Source: Maniola hyperantus (taxonomy: Eukaryota; Arthropoda; Insecta; Lepidoptera; Nymphalidae). Taken from it: a stretch of 64,000 nucleotides of DNA. A program made the translations under genes and the position numbers. The notes under the pieces were generated by a model. The model was given only the letters and a program-made list of their open reading frames with translations, made no database searches and had not been told where the DNA came from. The DNA is taken from the NCBI RefSeq assembly GCF_902806685.2, contig NC_048552.1:8955662-9019661 (forward strand), given 5' to 3'. This document shows, in pieces, positions 52,455 to 63,830 of this stretch; position 1 is the first letter of the stretch, and each line of letters opens with the position of its first letter.

Positions 52455-53328
52455 CTGCCCTAATTTACATATTTGAAAAAAAGCAACCGCCAAGTTTCTT
52501 GCTGGTCCTTCTCAGTAGGAAGTTCATTCCGAACCGGTGCAGTTCACTTGATGATTTAAAAGCACTTTGTCAAAGTTTATTTGCATAAAAAATCTTTCAG
52601 TTTCCATTTTGTTACAGGGTAAAAACACTAGACCGCGATAGCAGTAGTTCATAGTACTCCAGCGCAGGACTGACTTTTAGTCGCGTAGTCATTCTTAGCT
52701 TTAGCCTTACATTTATTTCAACGAATATGAATACAACATCGTCTCGAGCTTACTCGTGTCAAAACGTATTCGTCGGTTAGTATTTTACGTGTATTCCTTT
52801 AATCGTATAACATTTGTTTGACTGTATTTAGAGTATTTTAGGTGCGTCACGAAATGACTCTCTAGTTATTATTATAAGTCGTATTTATTACTTGTGTTTT
52901 AAATCACTTTAAATTTGTTTACTGAGTGACATTGAGTTATTAGTAGCAATTGACAAAAATACACGTTTTCTTATGATTACAGGTTTTTACAAAACGGTTT
53001 TTATATGCGAGTTATGCTTTTTGTAATAATTATGTACTTACACAAGTTAGTTTTAGCAATTACCAATTTGCTACTAATAATTTCGGTGTTACTACAAGAC
53101 TCCTTTTTTATAAACTTAGGCTATATGGACGTAAAAAATTGACAAATGAATTTAGAAAGCGAAGTACATATAGAAGTTACAAAATAATAAAGAGTAATGG
53201 TAATTTTGCTAACATTTTGTACGTGATCAATTTTTATACCAATTACCTCGCTTTGGAAATGAGTATGAATGTGTATGTGTGACAAAATCTATAATGACAT
53301 CACATTAGTATTACGTTAGAACTCTTTA

Positions 53329-53425
53329 TACAGGGTGTAAAAATGCTGTATTATAGGAAGACTTTAAATGACAAGTCTTAACTAATGTCTTCGTATACTT
53401 TAATTTGGCAAACTTACACCCTATA
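53329..53425. mobile_element. Small TACAGGGTGTAA-ended MITE
   Basis: Left tacagggtgtaaaaa and right ttacaccctata, about 97 bp apart, in the RasGAP 3' region. Tc1/mariner-like ends; internal pairing is weak. Confidence 0.5.
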
Positions 53426-55781
53426 TTTTATTATAATATGCTATAATTTATTAGATTTAAAGTTTAGGTGTAGTTATTCGTAAGGTTATTCAACCGTCAA
53501 TCGCAAAGACACCAAAAATGATTTAGAGATCGAGAATGGTATGTGATAGACCCTTGTCTGAGTAGAATTTAGAAAGAAACATGTGTGAGTCCCTTTAATT
53601 ATTATTATTCGAATATAGATATTCGCACTTCCTCCAATTTATTCTCTGTGATAGTCTCTTCAAGATATATATTTTTAAGCTTGAATTGGTACACCAACTT
53701 ATACTATATAACTATATAACCTTTACTATACATTCTTATAAATTGCATTTATGGCTACACTTTGTCTGTTGTACATTTATACGTTTTTTGCAATAATTTA
53801 ATTTTTTATTCTAACTACCTATAGAGTTAATTGGTCTACCTATAAGTTGTTCTTAAATTGTTCTTGCTCAAGGAAGGAATTAATTTAGTGCCATATTTAA
53901 TATAAGCGGCGGAATTAGCTTTGGTTTACTTCACACATTTATATCGCTCATATCAACATAAAACACACACACACATAACACATTTATATAGGTATCCCCG
54001 TACCCCGTATCCAGGATAATTGTAAACAAGGGGAAATTGGAAACATTTATCATAATCAAAATTCACACTTAGCAGAAAAATACCCTACCTTGCATACACG
54101 AAAAAACGGTCGAAAAAGTACATTTTCCCCTATTGGAGCAAAAAACTTTGACAAATAATTATATATATATATATTTGATAAAATATGAAGACAAAATATG
54201 ACATTTTTTTTATTTTTTGTTATGATTTATATATATATTTTACTTTTATGATGCAATTTACATCAATACTTATAATAAAACTGTAACATACACAATATAA
54301 TGATTTGATTTTAGTTAACAGGCTTATGTAGTTAATAAGTTACGGTATTTCTGAAGCCTATTTACAATTTTTTCTTGCTCTCTTGATTTGACAGTCCTGC
54401 TTTAATTTCTTTATAATACTGTATCTAAAATAATTTTACTAACAATAGATAAATGAAAAAATAAATTTAACATGACTCAATGCATCGAACTTGATTACTT
54501 ACTTATTTATTTAGCAATAGCTTGTAGTGGTAGAGTTGTGTCGCTGTATAACTATTAGGGTGCATATACACAATGCATGTAGATGGCGCAGGTAGTCGTG
54601 TACATGCCTGAAATGCAAGCATCATGTACATGCACATCTAAAGGTGGTGTTTGTAAGTTAGACTGAGAATAGATATTAATTAACAGCAGCATACCGAAAC
54701 GTATTTTACAATGCTAAAGTGTTATCAAAATTGACTGATGTTTGACATTTTCTCCATACTCAAAAAATAACACCCTTGCTTGAGTGTTAAGATTTGTTTC
54801 AGTTCAGTATTTAGTAAGAATTACTTTTTATTTAGACCCTAGATTCAATTTGATAAGGCATTCAGAATCAGTGGTAAATTATGATTCCAAAGCATTTGTA
54901 AAAGATTATTTGAATAAAAATGATCTTTTCCAAAAGGTTGATTGTATAATTAATTGTGGCTGTTTTTATAGCATCTGAATTTATTGTCAATGAATGAATA
55001 AGAGTATCAGCTGATATAAATTATTGCTAAAAAGTTGAGTTAGTATTCCTTCAGCAGTTGTATGTTAGCGATGTTAGCTCATTTTCTCACAGTGAATAAA
55101 TACATTTTTTTAAGTAGAATTGATGAAGATGGCTTAAGATTTATAAATAATATTATTATATCACCCAAAATAATCTTGATTTATCTCACAACTCACAAAT
55201 TTCACCTTTAGTTAATGATAGGATGATGTTTAGACTGATTTGTGCTCTAATTATTGTTAGATAATAGTACTAATTAAATGATTAATATGCACTAGGTTTT
55301 CATACAAACTGAATCATTTCATAATTTGGCAGATAAAGTAAAAATTATATACTTAATTCAATGAATATTGTTATCATACATGACTGGTCAACTTATGGAA
55401 GATCATGTTTTGTGTTGTCAGTTTTTCTAATTTTGGTTAAAAAACTTAATTGAAAAAATAAGTACTTTTATTAGGTTTTTAAATCCATCAGTTGTCTTAA
55501 TAAAATCACTTGTTAACAATCAGCATTTAAATCGTATTTTCAAATACATTTAGGTTTCATTTACATACAGTTATGATGAATGATTTTTGTTTTTATCAAT
55601 TTTGCAAAATGTTAATCTTTTTTACTACTTTTTTTATTGTATTGATTAGTGTTGTATTTTGTGACTGTTTTGATCTTTTTATATATTCTAATCCTAGTAT
55701 GTACTGTTTTTTCATTAAATTTTTATCTGTGCTAGAAAACATGATTCATATGAATAAAGAAATATAAAAGTACATAGGTTT

Positions 55782-55787
55782 TTTATT
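55782..55787 (-). terminator. Poly(A) signal of Kish
   Basis: TTTATT on plus (AATAAA on minus), 67 nt past the Kish stop. A plus-strand AATAAA at 55753-55758 lies less than 30 bp away, so the two convergent transcripts may overlap. Confidence 0.6.
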
Positions 55788-55854
55788 TATACACCAAATT
55801 AGCCTTGACATAATAAGTATTATACATTATAGTTAATAGTTACGTCAAAATGTC

Positions 55855-57011
55855 TCAAGTTAAAAACAATATACTAAAAGCCATTATAACACAACATGCA
55901 GCCACATATGGAGATTTTCTTTCGCCAATTCTAGCACATTTCCAGAATGTTCCAAGGAGTCTGAAAGCAATAACATTGAGTTATTTTTAATTACTATTGC
56001 CCTATTCAAATGCTAATAGGCATGGTTTACACACGCTAAACACACAGCTTCGTTGTTATCAACATAATATTTTGTGCATAGTAGGTTGGTGGTCAAATCA
56101 TGCCTTAGTAGCATTTCAAGGGTTAGACAGGATTATTTGAGTTTCAATACTAGTAAATTTCTCTTTGTAAAAATAGAACAAAACATTTGGTGAATTGTAA
56201 TCCAAGATGGTAGGTAGTTATGTCTAATACTTTCTTAATTACTAAATATTTGGTAAAAAGTATAAAAGTGACTTTCTAAACTAATTTAAGAAGTCTAAAT
56301 CTAGTGCTCAACTAACTACATCTAGTCTTCCACAGGGAGCAGGGATAGCAATCATTTAAATCTGTCATTTTAGTTTAAGAGATTGTGTAGGTACAACAGA
56401 TTTAACCACAATATCTGTGTTCATAAGGTAGTACTACCTTTCAAAATTAACTTGACTTTGCTTGAATGACAAATGTGCATCTTGTAATTGCATTAAAGAA
56501 TAGTGTTTGTTGGATAAAGTCAAGCATCAATGCATAAGTACTGGGTGGTTGAGTGTAAGTAAAACCATAAAAATGGATTTTTCATTTTACACCAAAAAAA
56601 ACTACTCAGGTTTCAAGTTGTTTGGCAAGTTTGGCAGCTCATATCTATTTCAAAAAGTACTGCTAGAGTTAGTTTCAAGATTTTATTATGTCTTTCGGAG
56701 ACATTTCCTTTAAACTTACCTACAATGTTAATATGTTTGGTTAGGTACCCGTGAGGTGTAGGGCCAGCTAATACTTTCATAAATAACTTTATAACATTGA
56801 ATACAAACCCAGTCTTGTTTCGGTCCATTATACTCGGGAAGAAGGACCTCAAGTAAGCGCAGGTACATATTAAAAGTAATATCACACAAAGTAAACTTTG
56901 AAAATTAAATAATGCACTCTGAAACAAATAAAAATATGTTTGTACATAAGTACGTAGGTACATAACCCAGACGGATAAGTAATGGCCAAAATAATTACAA
57001 GTACCAACCAT
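55855..57011 (-). CDS. kish: Kish / TMEM167A-type small secretory-pathway membrane protein
   Basis: Three minus-strand exons: 57011-57009 (ATG only), 56918-56809, 55960-55855 (stop TGA 55857-55855). The 219 nt give a 72-residue protein, the exact length of TMEM167A. It begins MSALFNFQSLLCVILLL and contains ICTCAYLRS, DRNKTG, FWKCARIGERKSPYVA and a C-terminal hydrophobic segment (CCVIMAFSILFLT). Two membrane segments flank a short Lys/Arg-rich loop; the first acts as a signal-anchor. Kish proteins sit in the Golgi and are needed for constitutive secretion. The start exon donor is GTTGGT, and only this phase joins ATG to AGT without a stop. The gene faces PTAR1 head to head. Confidence 0.92.
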
Positions 57012-57547
57012 TCTGGAAGTAAATATTAACTCATCGCCTTCGAATTTAAGTTTACACCAAGTTGTAATAAAATGATTTGGATGGATTGGAATTTGGATTT
57101 CAAAATTTACGTTTTACGTTTTGACTTTTGACAGTTGAAGGCGACACCAATGGACACTAATGACACCAATAAAAAGAGCTAGGTACTGACGGGTGACGGC
57201 AGCTGACGGCAAATTTTCACCTGTTTCGAAATCTAGATCACGTTGGATTGGGGGTGATTGGGACTGAAAAGTGGGCAAACATTGGCCAATTTGTTGGCGA
57301 TTGGGTTGGGTTGAACATGAGTTGGATGATTTTGAAGTGAAGGTTGGTAGAACGTTGTGAAAAATGTTTTCTCTTTGGTAATTCTATAACTTCTGGCAAA
57401 TCAAAAAGGAAAAGAAAGCGAAGAAAGCATAAACATGAAACTAAAAAAACAAAAATTAAAAATGGGTTAAACGTAAATATTATTTGGGAAATTCTATTAA
57501 AACTAATTCTTATTACTTAATGAAGTGTTAAGAGATTAGAATACACT
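57012..57547. promoter_or_regulatory. Divergent promoter region between Kish and PTAR1
   Basis: 536 bp separate the two start codons, which point away from each other. It contains repeated gacaccaat units (about 57140-57170) and a small inverted gacggc/gccgtc region near 57190-57210. No TATA was assigned. Co-regulation is an inference from layout. Confidence 0.5.
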
Positions 57548-59174
57548 ATGGAAGAAGATAAATTCGCATTAGTAGAGAAAATAATAAAAGATGTACACAA
57601 TGTTTTATCGAAAATAGCTGAGTTGTAAGTATATTTTAAACATTTGGCTCTATTTCAATAAATTTAGAAATTCTTTAATTCAATGCGCGTAATGATTTTC
57701 AGATACACTTTTGATGTGGTTCCTATGGACAACAATTTTCAGAACAAATCCCCTGTTTTGCATTTGGAGAATTGTTTAGGACTGGAGTCATGGTGTGTGA
57801 AACATGTTTATATGTATTGTTACTCGGAGCTTATGGACAAATATTGTATGAAACCCAAACGCAAATCAAGAAAAATAGTCTTCAGCTGTGATAGGTTGAC
57901 CAAGCTACTGAATGTGACCCTCCTGCTCAACCCAGAGATCAATTCTTTATGGAATAAGAGACGTGAAATGGTTCTTCAGTCATTGTTGGATAAGGCTGTG
58001 GAACTGCATTTTGTCCGGCTTGTATTATCGAGAAAGCCAAAATGTAATGAAGCATTTTCCTACAGAAGATGGCTATTAGAGTTATTATTAGAAGGTAAAT
58101 ATAATAATAAGACACTTTGTATTTATAATATTAATGTGGATTTCTGTGTACTTCTCTGGCAGTTATTGTGAACAGGTCTAATTTTATACAACAACTGTAA
58201 ATAACACATAAATTTGGCTAAATAAATTTGATTTGAATGTTATCTGCGGAATTGTAAGTAATATGCTATGGTACTAAACTGTTTCTCTTTCATCTTTATT
58301 TTCAGATAGTACCCTGCCAATGCATGTTGTAGAAAGCTTAGTGAATGATGAACTTATCATTTGTGACCTCGCATCGGACAAGAGCCCTAACAACTACCAC
58401 AGCTGGAATCATCGCATGTGGCTGTTAAACAGACTCAAAACAATTAAATTCAATTTCAACTTAGATTCTCTATTCATCAAAGAATACCATTTCGCAGAGA
58501 AGTGGACGTCCAAACATGTATCAGATTTTAGCTGTTTCCATTACTATCAGTTTTGTTTAAAAAATATTTATAGTTTAAGTAACGAATTGTGGAAAAGTCT
58601 TCAAAGTTCTCTAAACGTTAATTTAAGAAAGGTTCTCGTGAATGTTTTAGCTGCAAATTTTCCTAAGGATGTAACGATTCAAGCATCAGAGGAAAATTTG
58701 CTGAACTACTCGGAAGAAAGTCTGATGAAACTGTTACTTGCCTACACCAATAAGAACTGTAAATGTATTGTAGATTATGTACAGCTATGTAGAAAAGTAG
58801 AAATATTATTTCATTTGCTTGTAATGAATGATGAGTTAGTAAGATTCTATAAGCATCACGAGACATTGTGGTATCACAGAAGGTTCATACTGCACGAAAT
58901 CTTTGTGATCATGTATGATCATTTTGGTCTTGTTAGACGCGATGGTGCCCTAGTGAAGAAAAGTTGCAAAACATGTAATTGTGATGAGTTGAGGCAGAAG
59001 CAGGCCAAGATAGTTAGATATGACAGTAATCACATCTATTCTAGTGTATTTTTCAATGTAATATTGACACACGAGAAAAAAATGATAGAAGAGAGACGGA
59101 CAGATGGTGACAACTATGCAGACAGACACGAGAAGTACTTGAAGTTTGTTGAGGGACTCAATAGTGTCATATAA
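57548..59174 (+). CDS. PTAR1: PTAR1-like protein prenyltransferase alpha-subunit repeat protein
   Basis: Exons 57548-57624, 57703-58094, 58306-59174 (GT-AG, in phase): 445 residues. It begins MEEDKFALVEKIIKDVHNVL. Alpha-prenyltransferase (PPTA) helical repeats are visible as NPEINSLWNKRREMVLQ, SRKPKCNEAFSYRRWLLE, SPNNYHSWNHRMWLLNRL and HHETLWYHRRFILHEI, each with the W-x-x-R-x-x core. PTAR1 (tempura in Drosophila) is an alpha-type partner for the Rab geranylgeranyltransferase beta subunit and prenylates Golgi SNARE and Rab proteins. The sequence is a little longer than human PTAR1 (402 aa), mainly in a loop and C-terminal tail (TCNCDELRQKQAK). The stop is followed 21 nt later by a MITE. Confidence 0.9.
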
Positions 59175-59194
59175 TGAGATTTGTGATTCGTGGC

Positions 59195-59477
59195 AGGGCC
59201 ATAGCAGACACGATGCTTCAAGCATCCGCGATCGGCAATTTTGCGACTACATAGATGCTGCGTCGCGTTACATGATTTCTGCGTTAGATCGCTGTATTGA
59301 AATCGCATTTTCACGACTCTGCGTTTGATTGCTGTTTTGGAATTACAAATAAAATTGACCCTATCCCTGCGACTAGAGAGCGAGTGCAGTGGAGTGCACA
59401 ATCACGGAGTCGAGCTTCCGAAAAGCTGCTAAAGCCCCCATTTCTGATGCTAAAAGCATCATGTCTGCTATGGCCCT
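59195..59477. mobile_element. MITE with 32-bp inverted ends in PTAR1 3' UTR
   Basis: agggccatagcagacacgat at 59195 onward pairs with the complement of gatgctaaaagcatcatgtc to ggccctt at 59446-59477. It starts 21 nt after the PTAR1 stop. An AATAAA at 59348-59353 lies within it, so the element may supply the PTAR1 polyadenylation site. Confidence 0.8.
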
Positions 59478-59648
59478 TAAGGTGACCGTCCGTAGCTACG
59501 CACGGACACGCTATACACGTTTAGTTTATATGGAAAGGTTGTATCATCAATTGCAGCCCACAGTCTGTCAAATGGACCGACGAACAGACATTCGCTGTAA
59601 TATAGGTACCCGTTCACAGCATAAGTAGCAACAAATAGCTCTACAATA

Positions 59649-59834
59649 TGGATAATGACTACTAGTCAAAGCAGCGACTTTTTTATCAAACGTCAAAACG
59701 TTCCAGATGTAACGTCGTACAAATTTGACGTACTTTTTTAGTTAAATCGATAACGTGGATTTTACGAATTTTGGAAGACCCTCCCATTTAATAGTTCCTA
59801 AGAAATGATTTATTTTTAACATAGTCATCATCCC
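59649..59834. mobile_element. GGGATGATCAT-family MITE, intact relative
   Basis: Ends tggataatgactactagtc and catagtcatcatccc. The body contains cgtggattttacgaattttg then gaagaccctc, the inverse of the block at 49430-49460. No nested element. Confidence 0.7.
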
Positions 59835-60118
59835 AATTGCTATTGTTGTGATTGGCCCAATTTATAGTATTCTTGCTGCAACTAATCATTTAGCAACTGA
59901 CATCTACTAATACATGTACGCTGGACCTGCGATTCGCGACGTGTTTTTGAAGAAACTTGATTTTGGCCATTTTGGCGCTATTCGCCGCAGTGAGCGTCAT
60001 GTGAGCGTATTCGGAACTTTTAGTAATTAGTCAACATAGTGTCGATTTAATTGGTGTTAGCTAATATTGACGTCAGTCAATCAAGTGATTGCCATCGTTG
60101 TACACCAAATGACGGCGG

Positions 60119-60313
60119 TACAGTACGCGGCAGAAAGTAATGTACATCGATACATAATGTACCTTTAGAAGGAGATAGCAGATTTGTAGAGTATTGTCTC
60201 TATCGTTGAGAACGACAAAATGTCACATAGGTATGAGTGACAGAGACAACGCTCTACAAAGCCGAAATGTCAGTCTAAAAGCCGATGTACATTACTTTCT
60301 GCCGCGTACTGTA
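60119..60313. mobile_element. CAGTA-type MITE, copy 3
   Basis: TA-flanked copy with the best-matching arms of the three: CAGTACGCGGCAGAAAGTAA on the left and its complement on the right. It carries an internal inverted block (gtagagtattgtctct ... agagacaacgctctac). Confidence 0.8.
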
Positions 60314-60418
60314 GATCTCTTGGCGCCTTCACAGAAGATCATTTTTAATACTCTCATATTTTAAAATGTAAACTTTTCCAATTTTCTATGATGATTATTA
60401 GAGATATAATAAAATAGT

Positions 60419-60550
60419 CGTAATTCTATTTTACACAATTTCTAAACTAATAAGACAAAATGTTGTGCTATTCTGTTACACAGGGAGTATTATGAAAGGG
60501 ATTGCAATATATTTAAACCTGCCATATTAGTTAAGAGATTGTGATACAAT
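60419..60550. mobile_element. MITE, 'AATTCTGTTGTACAC' family, downstream copy
   Basis: Left cgtaattctattttacacaa, right gttaagagattgtgatacaa. The centre retains gggagtattatgaaagggat. Confidence 0.65.
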
Positions 60551-61374
60551 AGTTTATTTATTAAGCCCATGGAACACTAATGTAGAAACTTAACACCACC
60601 CAGGTGAGATTGCAGTCAAGAGCTAACTTGTATCTGAATAAAAAAAACTAAAGCAAAGATTATTTTGGTTAAGATGTGCTTGTCTGCTCTATGGCACTTA
60701 ACTATGATGTAAGTATAATCGTTCTTGATGTTGAAATAAATTAATTAATCTAAGTTATTTTAAACTTTATTTTTAAGTTTTAAAAAAGACATGTAAAGAC
60801 AAATTTATGTAGAGATAAAGGGATGTTGAAAAATGAATTAGGGTAACTCTCTCTTCTTTCGTATTAATTAAGCGGTATTCAAACATTCTATACATAGATT
60901 CAAGGTACATGGCAGCGGCAGCTCAGCGATGCGTTTTTCTAAAGCCCACTCTTCGACTGAATAACTTGATAGTAAATTTGACTTTAACAGCCTTGAGTCA
61001 TCTTTCTTTTAAAGTCGACGTTTTGTGCAATTGATTTTTAAATCTCTTTATTTGTCTAACAACTCTAAGGCTTGCTAGGGCTGGCTATAGATGTAAAGAG
61101 CAAATCGACATCAAATACTTTCAAAACCTGTGAAAATCTTGTACCTGGGGTATTTGGGAAAAGAGTCTATTACAAATATGAAACATAAAAAGATGGATGA
61201 GGACTAAGCCTCATTTTATTTGGTGTGAAATTAGAGCATTATATGAGCTATAGGATTCTGCTAGAATATAGAATACTAGGTTAGGAAAAGAAGTTTACAA
61301 TGAAATGACAAATTTTTATATTTTAAAAGTTGCAATGAAATTAAGAATTATGTATTATAATTAGAAAGTCTAAA

Positions 61375-61474
61375 GTGTCCCAGTAAGAATTGGAATTTAG
61401 AAAAGCTTGCCATTTAACATTTAACAGTCGGAAACGGCACGCGTTTCCAAATTCAAGTTCTTACTGAGGCACCC
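61375..61474. mobile_element. Short MITE
   Basis: gtgtcccagtaagaattgga on the left and caagttcttactgaggcacc on the right are inverted partners. The 50-bp centre contains ggaaacggcacgcgtttcc, itself a palindrome. Confidence 0.6.
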
Positions 61475-61619
61475 TTCTTGATGAAATTTATTTTAACGAA
61501 TGTAATGTTTATATTAATTTTTAAAATACATATGAATAAATCTATAAATAACATATTTATGTCGTTTTATTCATGTTTCCGTGAAAAGTTCTTTGATAAT
61601 CTAGAACGCGCTACATTAA

Positions 61620-61715
61620 GGATGCTACGCCGTAGCGCGTAGCTACGCGGTGTTACGGGTCCCATCCAACTGCGTTTCGCGTAGGCGCTGGCTACGCCTT
61701 ATCCTACGCCGTAGG
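61620..61715. repeat. TACGC-rich short repeat cluster
   Basis: Several copies of ctacgccgtag / gctacgc and their complements within about 95 bp (gctacgccgtagcgcgtagc; ggctacgcct; cctacgccgtagg), GC-rich against an AT-rich background. No coding content. Could be a decayed foldback end. Confidence 0.55.
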
Positions 61716-61837
61716 CTATTGAAGACATAGATTCGTAAAAGCATAACAATACAAGGTCAGTTACGAATTTTAAGTTATCCTTATTATAAAAGTATGCTCA
61801 ACAATAAAAAAATAATTTCCACTTTTATATTTAACTA

Positions 61838-62055
61838 GCTTATGCTCGCGACTTCGTTCGCGTGGACTATACAACTTTCAAACCACTATTACCCCTTAGG
61901 GGTGGAATTTTCAAAAATCCTTTCTTAGCGGATGCCTACGTCGTAATAGCTATCTGCATTCCAAATTTCAGCCCGATCCGTCCAGTAGTTTGAGCTGTGC
62001 GTTGATAGATCAGTCAGTCAGTTAGTCACCTTTTCCTTTTATATATTTAGACTAA
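61838..62055 (+). repeat. Decayed dispersed repeat ('gacttcgt' family)
   Basis: agcttatgctcgcgacttcg through ctatctgcattccaaatttc to gatagatcagtcagtcagtt, near-identical to the stretch at about 34010-34225. Non-coding. Confidence 0.6.
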
Positions 62056-62699
62056 CCACTTGCAACAAGGGAACCGCTGTGCAAAATTTCAGCTTCGTCC
62101 AAGGGTTTGGTCTGGGCGTAAATGATTCAGTCAGTGATTCAGGACTTTTCCTTTTTTTTACCTATAATCTGCGAATAACAATATCTAAATTAACCTACTA
62201 AAGTTGAGTTATAATGTACAGTCGAGCAGCGCCCATATCTACTAACTTATTGCCTGAGCGTCAAAAAAATAAGTTATCAAATTCGTAGTAAAAGTATCTC
62301 AGATAGAGGAATCATCTTACTGGTTACAGTACCAGTTAATCAAAATGCTCTTAAGTAGACATGCTAAAGTTACAAACAATAATTATAAAATGAATTTTCA
62401 AGCTCTATAAGTTTTATTTTATATAGTTTGTGACGACGGATCACTTTTAAGATCAATTCGTATAAGTAGGTGCCTATAAGTACCGTACGATGCGTGTAAA
62501 TGGCATACGCAACACGCAATTTCACGGCAATCGAGCTCGTTCAATATGGGTCAGGAGGCTCGCACATCGGGAGTAACGCTGGTAGCACCCACAACTTCCT
62601 AACAATCGATTAATGTTATGAAATGCTTATCAATCAATTTTGAATTCTAAACCTTTGTAATAAGGTCGTAAGTAGTATATGAGTTTACTTGTGCATAGT

Positions 62700-62835
62700 A
62701 CTTCGTAAGAATCGTGCCGTTTGTGACGTCACAAGAGTGTCGCGCGTTCGCGGACTTTCGATCGATATCCGCGTTAGAGTCCGAGTGATTTCGTGGAAAG
62801 TCGGAAGGGCCGAGTGACGCTGACTCCACGTGCGA
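62700..62835 (+). promoter_or_regulatory. CpG-rich patch with a perfect CRE, possible promoter
   Basis: An island of high CpG density (gtgtcgcgcgttcgcggact; cgatcgatatccgcg; cggaagggccgagtgacg) with a full cAMP-response palindrome TGACGTCA at 62724-62731. It stands out from the AT-rich surroundings. It may be the first non-coding exon or promoter of a gene beyond the window; no coding exon is visible here. Confidence 0.35.
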
Positions 62836-62839
62836 ATTA

Positions 62840-63830
62840 CATAACAAAGTTAGCACAACAACTCATTGATAAAGATTATTTTGTGTTACGAAGCAGTGAT
62901 GCTGCCATAGGATGCTGCATTATTAGTTTAGTAGGTACCTACCTACTAGGTAGGTGTATGTTATTATGAGCTATTTGTGACAGTATTTTTTCAAGTCAAG
63001 AGGTCATAGTTTCATACATACTACATACTACATACTACATACATAAAGTTTGTTGTGGGCTCTTCTCAGACCTGGGCGCGTTTGGAACCCTCGTAGCTTT
63101 AGTTTTAAGTTTGCGTTATAATTATCACCACTATATCTTACAAATCTAACACCATACCAGACCATCAATAAGAGTAATTTATTACCTATTTTGAATAAAT
63201 CATTTGACTTTGACTTTGATACAATAAGTATATTGGTAAAACTCACGACACAGTCAGCATTTAGTACGCTCCTAAGTTTTATAAAATATGTTTTAGTAGG
63301 TATTGTGTAAGTACCTATACGAGTAGCTATGTGTAAGTAAAGCACTATTAGTTTTAGGATAGATACTTATACCTAATATACCTAGTAATTAGTAGGTAAA
63401 TATGCACTGAGTACATATCTTTACAACTTTTTAGTAAAATATAAAAGCACAATTGTGGCAAATAACACGTAAGTACCTAAGTAGGTACATAATATTATTA
63501 TACTACATAGTTCATAAGGACTTAGGCCTTTTCCAAAGAGCGTATTCAGCCACTTGTCTCCTCTGTCGTAGGTCAGTAGGTACTTCGTCGAATTCTACAC
63601 GTCTATTAAAAAGGTAGGTACCTGCCCACCTACGCACAAAGTGATTGCTATCTCCAGATCCAGAACACTTATATTGCGCCTGAGCAAAGTATGACGTGCT
63701 AACAACATTTCAGCTATACAGCATTGTTATTTGTTATATGTAAAAGTAGGTAAGTATTAGTACTTAGTACTTACTACTCATGGAAAACATAGATTGAGGT
63801 AAATCGGTTCTCTAAAGGATTTCATATTTT
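62840..63830. other. Intergenic sequence, no gene recognised
   Basis: AT-rich with many gtaggtac/tacctac runs typical of this genome. The short ORFs here match no known family. Confidence 0.5.

Larger units (their letters stand above)
52338..55780 (+). other. RasGAP 3' UTR and following spacer
   Basis: No further RasGAP coding sequence. A possible 3' UTR intron runs 52360-52617 (acceptor TTTGTTACAG). Plus-strand AATAAA occurs at 53186-53191 and again at 55753-55758. A small MITE with TACAGGGTGTAA ends lies at 53329-53425. The rest is very AT-rich; ORFs such as the one near 55573 are low-complexity. Confidence 0.5.

Noticed and set aside
55573..55767. 64-codon Phe/Ile-rich ORF
   Set aside because: Low-complexity T-rich sequence without homology or splice signals.
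55850..55990. 46-codon plus-strand ORF with a good ATG context
   Set aside because: It is the exact antisense of the last Kish exon, whose minus-strand reading matches a conserved protein family.
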